From Oscillospiraceae bacterium (GTDB lineage: Bacteria; Bacillota_A; Clostridia; Oscillospirales; Oscillospiraceae), in NCBI GenBank assembly GCA_017411665.1, contig JAFQPT010000026.1, forward strand, positions 1-7,679: 7,679 bases of DNA. Direction: 5' to 3'. The notes under the pieces were generated by a model that saw nothing but the letters and a program-made list of their open reading frames with translations, ran no database searches and was not told the DNA's origin. Position 1 is the stretch's first letter. Each line of letters begins with the position of its first letter. Both the position numbers and the translations under genes were made by a program. Below, piece by piece: positions 5,911 through 7,679 of this stretch.

Positions 5911-5929
5911 ATGACATCCCGAATGTCAT
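5911..5929. promoter_or_regulatory. Candidate operator of the GntR/FCD regulator
   Basis: ATGACAT-CCCGA-ATGTCAT is a perfect 7-bp inverted repeat with a five-base spacer, ending 28 bases before the regulator's ATG. Its size and dyad form suit a dimeric FadR/FCD-type GntR protein, and it would allow autorepression. It overlaps TACAAT (5907-5912), a possible -10. Binding is inferred. Confidence 0.6.
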
Positions 5930-5957
5930 ACACCCGATAAATGATGAGGAGATTACT

Positions 5958-6671
5958 ATGAATCAGGAAAAACTGCAGGAACGTCTGGATAAAAACCCCT
6001 TTGCCAAGCTGGGCGACGTAGTGGCTGAACTTCTGTTTGATGAAATTGCATCTTTGAATCTGGTGCCTTCCACCAAACTGAACATCAACAACATTTCCAA
6101 GGAGTTGGGCATCTCCCGTACTCCCGTCACCGAAGCCATCAACAAGCTGTGCGCCATCGGTTTTGTGGAGGTGCGTGCCAATGCCAGCGGTTACTATGTA
6201 TCTCCCTTGACCATGAGTGAGCTCATTGAGCTGTACAATGCGAGAGCTGCCATTGAATCCGAAGCAGCTTACCTGTGCGCGGAGACCGCATCCTTTGAAG
6301 TCATTGCCGCTCTGGAAAACTGCGCCTCCGAATATAAGCGCGCCTTCCAGCGCAGAGACAAGGTTGCTCTCAAGGCAGTGGAAATGCCCTTCCACAGACT
6401 CATCATCGATAACTGCGGCAACAAGTATCTCATTGACTGCTACAACCAGCTGCTGCCTGCACTGACCCGTTACCAGAATTACTACACCGAATTTGTGGAC
6501 AGCGACACCAATAATCCCTGGTCCTCCAAAATCGTGCATCAGCATTCCGCCATTGCAGCCGCCATTAAGATGCATATGCCCGACATGGCAAGGCAGCTGA
6601 TGAACGAACACATCCGCTCCGGTATCAGCCAGGCAGCCTTCTCTTACGACAATGCAATCCCCATTCGATAA
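5958..6671 (+). CDS. GntR-family transcriptional regulator with FCD ligand domain
   Basis: This 237-residue protein has the FadR-subfamily layout. A winged helix-turn-helix covers about 16-82, with the family signature ISKELGISRTPVTEAINKL (46-64), and an all-helical FCD effector domain covers about 85-225. In the FCD domain the usual metal or acid-ligand residues are visible: the NARAAIESEAA helix (94-104), Glu142-x3-His146 (EMPFHRL, with Glu where Asp is common), His196 (HQHSAI) and His218 (NEHI). FCD regulators typically bind carboxylic acids or sugar acids and then release DNA. The start is fixed by GAGGAG at 5946-5951, six bases upstream. It lies between the divergent SnoaL-like gene and the downstream BaiE-like gene, and probably controls one or both. 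The 19-bp palindrome just upstream suggests autoregulation. Effector unknown. Confidence 0.9.
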   Translation: MNQEKLQERLDKNPFAKLGDVVAELLFDEIASLNLVPSTKLNINNISKELGISRTPVTEAINKLCAIGFVEVRANASGYYVSPLTMSELIELYNARAAIESEAAYLCAETASFEVIAALENCASEYKRAFQRRDKVALKAVEMPFHRLIIDNCGNKYLIDCYNQLLPALTRYQNYYTEFVDSDTNNPWSSKIVHQHSAIAAAIKMHMPDMARQLMNEHIRSGISQAAFSYDNAIPIR

Positions 6672-6678
6672 TAATTTC

Positions 6679-6711
6679 GCAGGCAGTCCCCGACGGGTAT
6701 TGCCTGCTTTT
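6679..6711 (+). terminator. Terminator of the GntR gene
   Basis: A 7-bp outer stem GCAGGCA / TGCCTGC (6679-6685 and 6701-6707) continues through an imperfect inner stem closed by CCC/GGG and is followed by TTTT. It lies eight bases after the stop codon. The BaiE-like gene further down has its own promoter, so the two genes are separate transcription units. Confidence 0.75.
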
Positions 6712-6794
6712 CCTATCATAACTTATTGTTTTGACAGACTCAGAAATTTGTATGAAAGTTCCATGATTTTTGACTTTTATCACGAAAAATGTCA

Positions 6795-6820
6795 CTGTTT
6801 TTTGTCAACATGAAAAACAG
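6795..6820. promoter_or_regulatory. Inverted repeat upstream of the BaiE-like gene's promoter
   Basis: CTGTTTTT (6795-6802) and AAAAACAG (6813-6820) form a perfect 8-bp inverted repeat with a ten-base spacer, ending seven bases before the -35. It is placed where an activator would bind. It does not resemble the palindrome in front of the GntR gene. Confidence 0.35.
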
Positions 6821-6827
6821 ACCAATC

Positions 6828-6856
6828 TTGTTATAAATTGCGCAATATGGTATAAT
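6828..6856 (+). promoter_or_regulatory. Strong promoter of the BaiE-like gene
   Basis: TTGTTA (6828-6833, four of six bases) is followed after exactly 17 bases by a perfect TATAAT (6851-6856) with an extended TGG in front. This is the best promoter in the window. The leader is about 67 bases long and carries the TCCGA palindromes at 6881-6904. Confidence 0.8.
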
Positions 6857-6880
6857 ACATGCAGTACGTCGTAATAACTG

Positions 6881-6904
6881 TTCCGACTACAATCCGAATC
6901 GGAA
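6881..6904. promoter_or_regulatory. TCCGA/TCGGA dyad in the leader of the BaiE-like gene
   Basis: TTCCGA (6881-6886) pairs with TCGGAA (6899-6904), and inside it TCCGA-A-TCGGA (6893-6903) is a compact palindrome. The two TCCGA copies start 11 bp apart, one helical turn. The site lies between the promoter and the ribosome binding site AAGGAGGA (6913-6920), so a bound protein could block elongation, or the RNA could fold into one of two alternative small hairpins. Confidence 0.4.
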
Positions 6905-6929
6905 TATTTTATAAGGAGGACAATTACAA

Positions 6930-7478
6930 ATGGAAAACCTGATCAAGAGAATTGAAAAGCTGGAAGCTATCGCTGCTATTCAGAAGCTGCAGGGCAAGTA
7001 CTACCGCTGCCTGGACTCCAAGCTGTGGGACGAAATGGCTGAAGTATTCGCTCCCGAAATCGACACCGCATTCTCCGACGGTCGTCTGGTATTCAAGTAC
7101 TACTCCGGCGAAGGCGGCCTGCGTGAATTCTACGAAAGAGAAATGAATTCCACCAACCAGATCTCCCAGCACAACGGCCATACCCCCGAAATCGAAGTTG
7201 CTGACGACTGCATGACCGCACACGGCAAGTGGTACCTGCACGACTACCTGATCATTGTTCCTTACGCAATGAACATCCGCGGCACCGCTATCTATGACAT
7301 CGACTATGTCAAGATCGACGGCGAATGGAAGATCTACAAGATCGGCTACAAGCGTATCTACGAAGAAAACTGGCGCCGCATTAAGGACGCTAAGTACTTC
7401 GTTACCGAAAACATGTTCGTTGAAGGCAAGCACAAGGGCATGATCTCCATCGACGGTTCCACCGAAGCAAAGAAGTAA
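6930..7478 (+). CDS. BaiE-like dehydratase (SnoaL-like, NTF2 fold)
   Basis: This 182-residue protein resembles bile acid 7-alpha-dehydratase BaiE of Clostridium scindens (166 residues) over nearly its whole length, as I recall that sequence. Shared blocks include GKYYRCLDSKLWDE (22-35), SDGRLVF (49-55), ISQHNGHTPEI (78-88), GKWYLHD (99-105), KIDGEWKI (128-135) and GYKRIYEE (139-146). The five BaiE active-site residues Tyr30, Asp35, His83, Asp106 and Arg146 correspond to Tyr24, Asp29, His81, Asp105 and Arg142, all kept. A soluble lyase-type dehydratase acting on a steroid-like or other cyclic substrate is likely; bile acids are possible but unproven, as no other bai gene is present. The start follows AAGGAGGA by nine bases. 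Codon use is strongly biased (nearly all GAA, CTG, ATC, AAG), which with the strong promoter suggests high expression. The C-terminal tail after about 165 is longer than in BaiE. Confidence 0.85.
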   Translation: MENLIKRIEKLEAIAAIQKLQGKYYRCLDSKLWDEMAEVFAPEIDTAFSDGRLVFKYYSGEGGLREFYEREMNSTNQISQHNGHTPEIEVADDCMTAHGKWYLHDYLIIVPYAMNIRGTAIYDIDYVKIDGEWKIYKIGYKRIYEENWRRIKDAKYFVTENMFVEGKHKGMISIDGSTEAKK

Positions 7479-7492
7479 TTCACGTCTTTCTT

Positions 7493-7524
7493 AACCCCAA
7501 CTCCCCATGGAGTTGGGGTTTTTT
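7493..7524 (+). terminator. Strong terminator of the BaiE-like gene
   Basis: A perfect 12-bp stem AACCCCAACTCC / GGAGTTGGGGTT (7493-7504 and 7509-7520) has a CCAT loop and runs into TTTTTT. It lies 14 bases after the stop codon. Confidence 0.9.
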
Positions 7525-7529
7525 ATTTG

Positions 7530-7670
7530 CACAAATATTCGTCCCAAAGCTGTACCGATTTCGTCTCATCTATTTCCATCTCACTTCAGCTGTCCCTTTT
7601 TCGCACCCGCTGTTTTCATATACTGGAACCAGCCAAGACGTTGAGTGCAAAAGGGACGGGCACATTTGTG
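7530..7670. repeat. Imperfect inverted repeats in gene-free DNA at the window edge
   Basis: CACAAAT-N3-CGTCCC (7530-7545) reappears inverted as GGGACG-N5-ATTTGTG (7653-7670). Inside it, GTCCCTTTT-TC-GCAC (7592-7606) pairs with GTGC-AAAAGGGAC (7645-7657) across a 38-base loop. The GTCCC/GGGAC modules look like a REP-type repeat whose continuation lies beyond the window. No gene is seen here. Confidence 0.45.
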
Positions 7671-7679
7671 AGGTACAAA

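Larger units (their letters stand above)
5571..5957. promoter_or_regulatory. Divergent AT-rich intergenic control region
   Basis: This 387-base gene-free stretch separates the minus-strand SnoaL-like gene from the plus-strand GntR regulator, so both promoters must lie here. I see the minus promoter at its left side, an inverted repeat AGCATA-N6-TATGCT (5817-5834), and the 19-base palindrome at 5911-5929. No convincing small gene is seen on either strand. The length is generous for two promoters and leaves room for further regulator sites. Confidence 0.6.

Noticed and set aside
5844..6719. 291-residue minus-strand open frame opposite the GntR gene
   Set aside because: It covers the GntR gene and its terminator and lacks recognisable domains; the plus-strand product is a clear GntR/FCD protein.

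Overview
The window looks like chromosomal DNA from a gut-type, moderate-GC Bacillota of class Clostridia, probably near Oscillospiraceae. This is an inference. It rests on strong AGGAGG-type ribosome binding sites, SigA-like promoters (several with extended -10 elements), compact intrinsic terminators, and the gene families present: BlaI/BlaR1 with an unusual sensor, a GntR/FCD regulator, SnoaL-like dehydratases and a BaiE-like protein. No rRNA, tRNA, CRISPR array or phage gene is visible.

Layout. (1) 29-383: a promoter and a short, very acidic YbaB/EbfC-like gene. (2) 391-960: a mobile-element-like block with matching inverted ends (TCGACCACCCAGTC and its complement), small perfect hairpins at both sides, and an AT-richer DUF559 endonuclease-like gene inside. 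It sits between the YbaB-like gene and a strong terminator at 969-997, and may have separated the two. (3) 1030-4840: a two-gene operon with its own promoter and two operator-like palindromes. It encodes a BlaI/MecI-type repressor and a 1092-residue BlaR1/MecR1-type M56 membrane metalloprotease. The extracellular part of the protease is not a penicillin-binding domain but two tandem right-handed beta-helix domains followed by two Ig-like domains. (4) 4843-4988: a second palindromic repeat of the same family as block 2, arranged the other way round and without a gene. (5) 5009-7524: a small locus made of a minus-strand SnoaL-like gene, a divergent GntR/FCD regulator, and a plus-strand gene closely resembling the bile acid 7-alpha-dehydratase BaiE with all five known active-site residues kept. 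(6) 7530-7670: gene-free DNA with REP-like inverted repeats at the window edge.

How the parts may work together. The BlaI/BlaR1-like pair reads as a self-regulating signalling unit: an extracellular ligand binds the beta-helix/Ig region, the cytoplasmic zinc protease is activated, and the repressor is lost. No target gene other than the pair itself lies in the window. The GntR/FCD regulator lies between two dehydratase-fold genes and has a 19-bp palindrome just upstream of its own start, so a small-molecule-responsive biotransformation locus is plausible. The substrate cannot be read from the sequence. No other bile-acid (bai) genes are present, so a bile-acid role for the BaiE-like protein is only a hypothesis.
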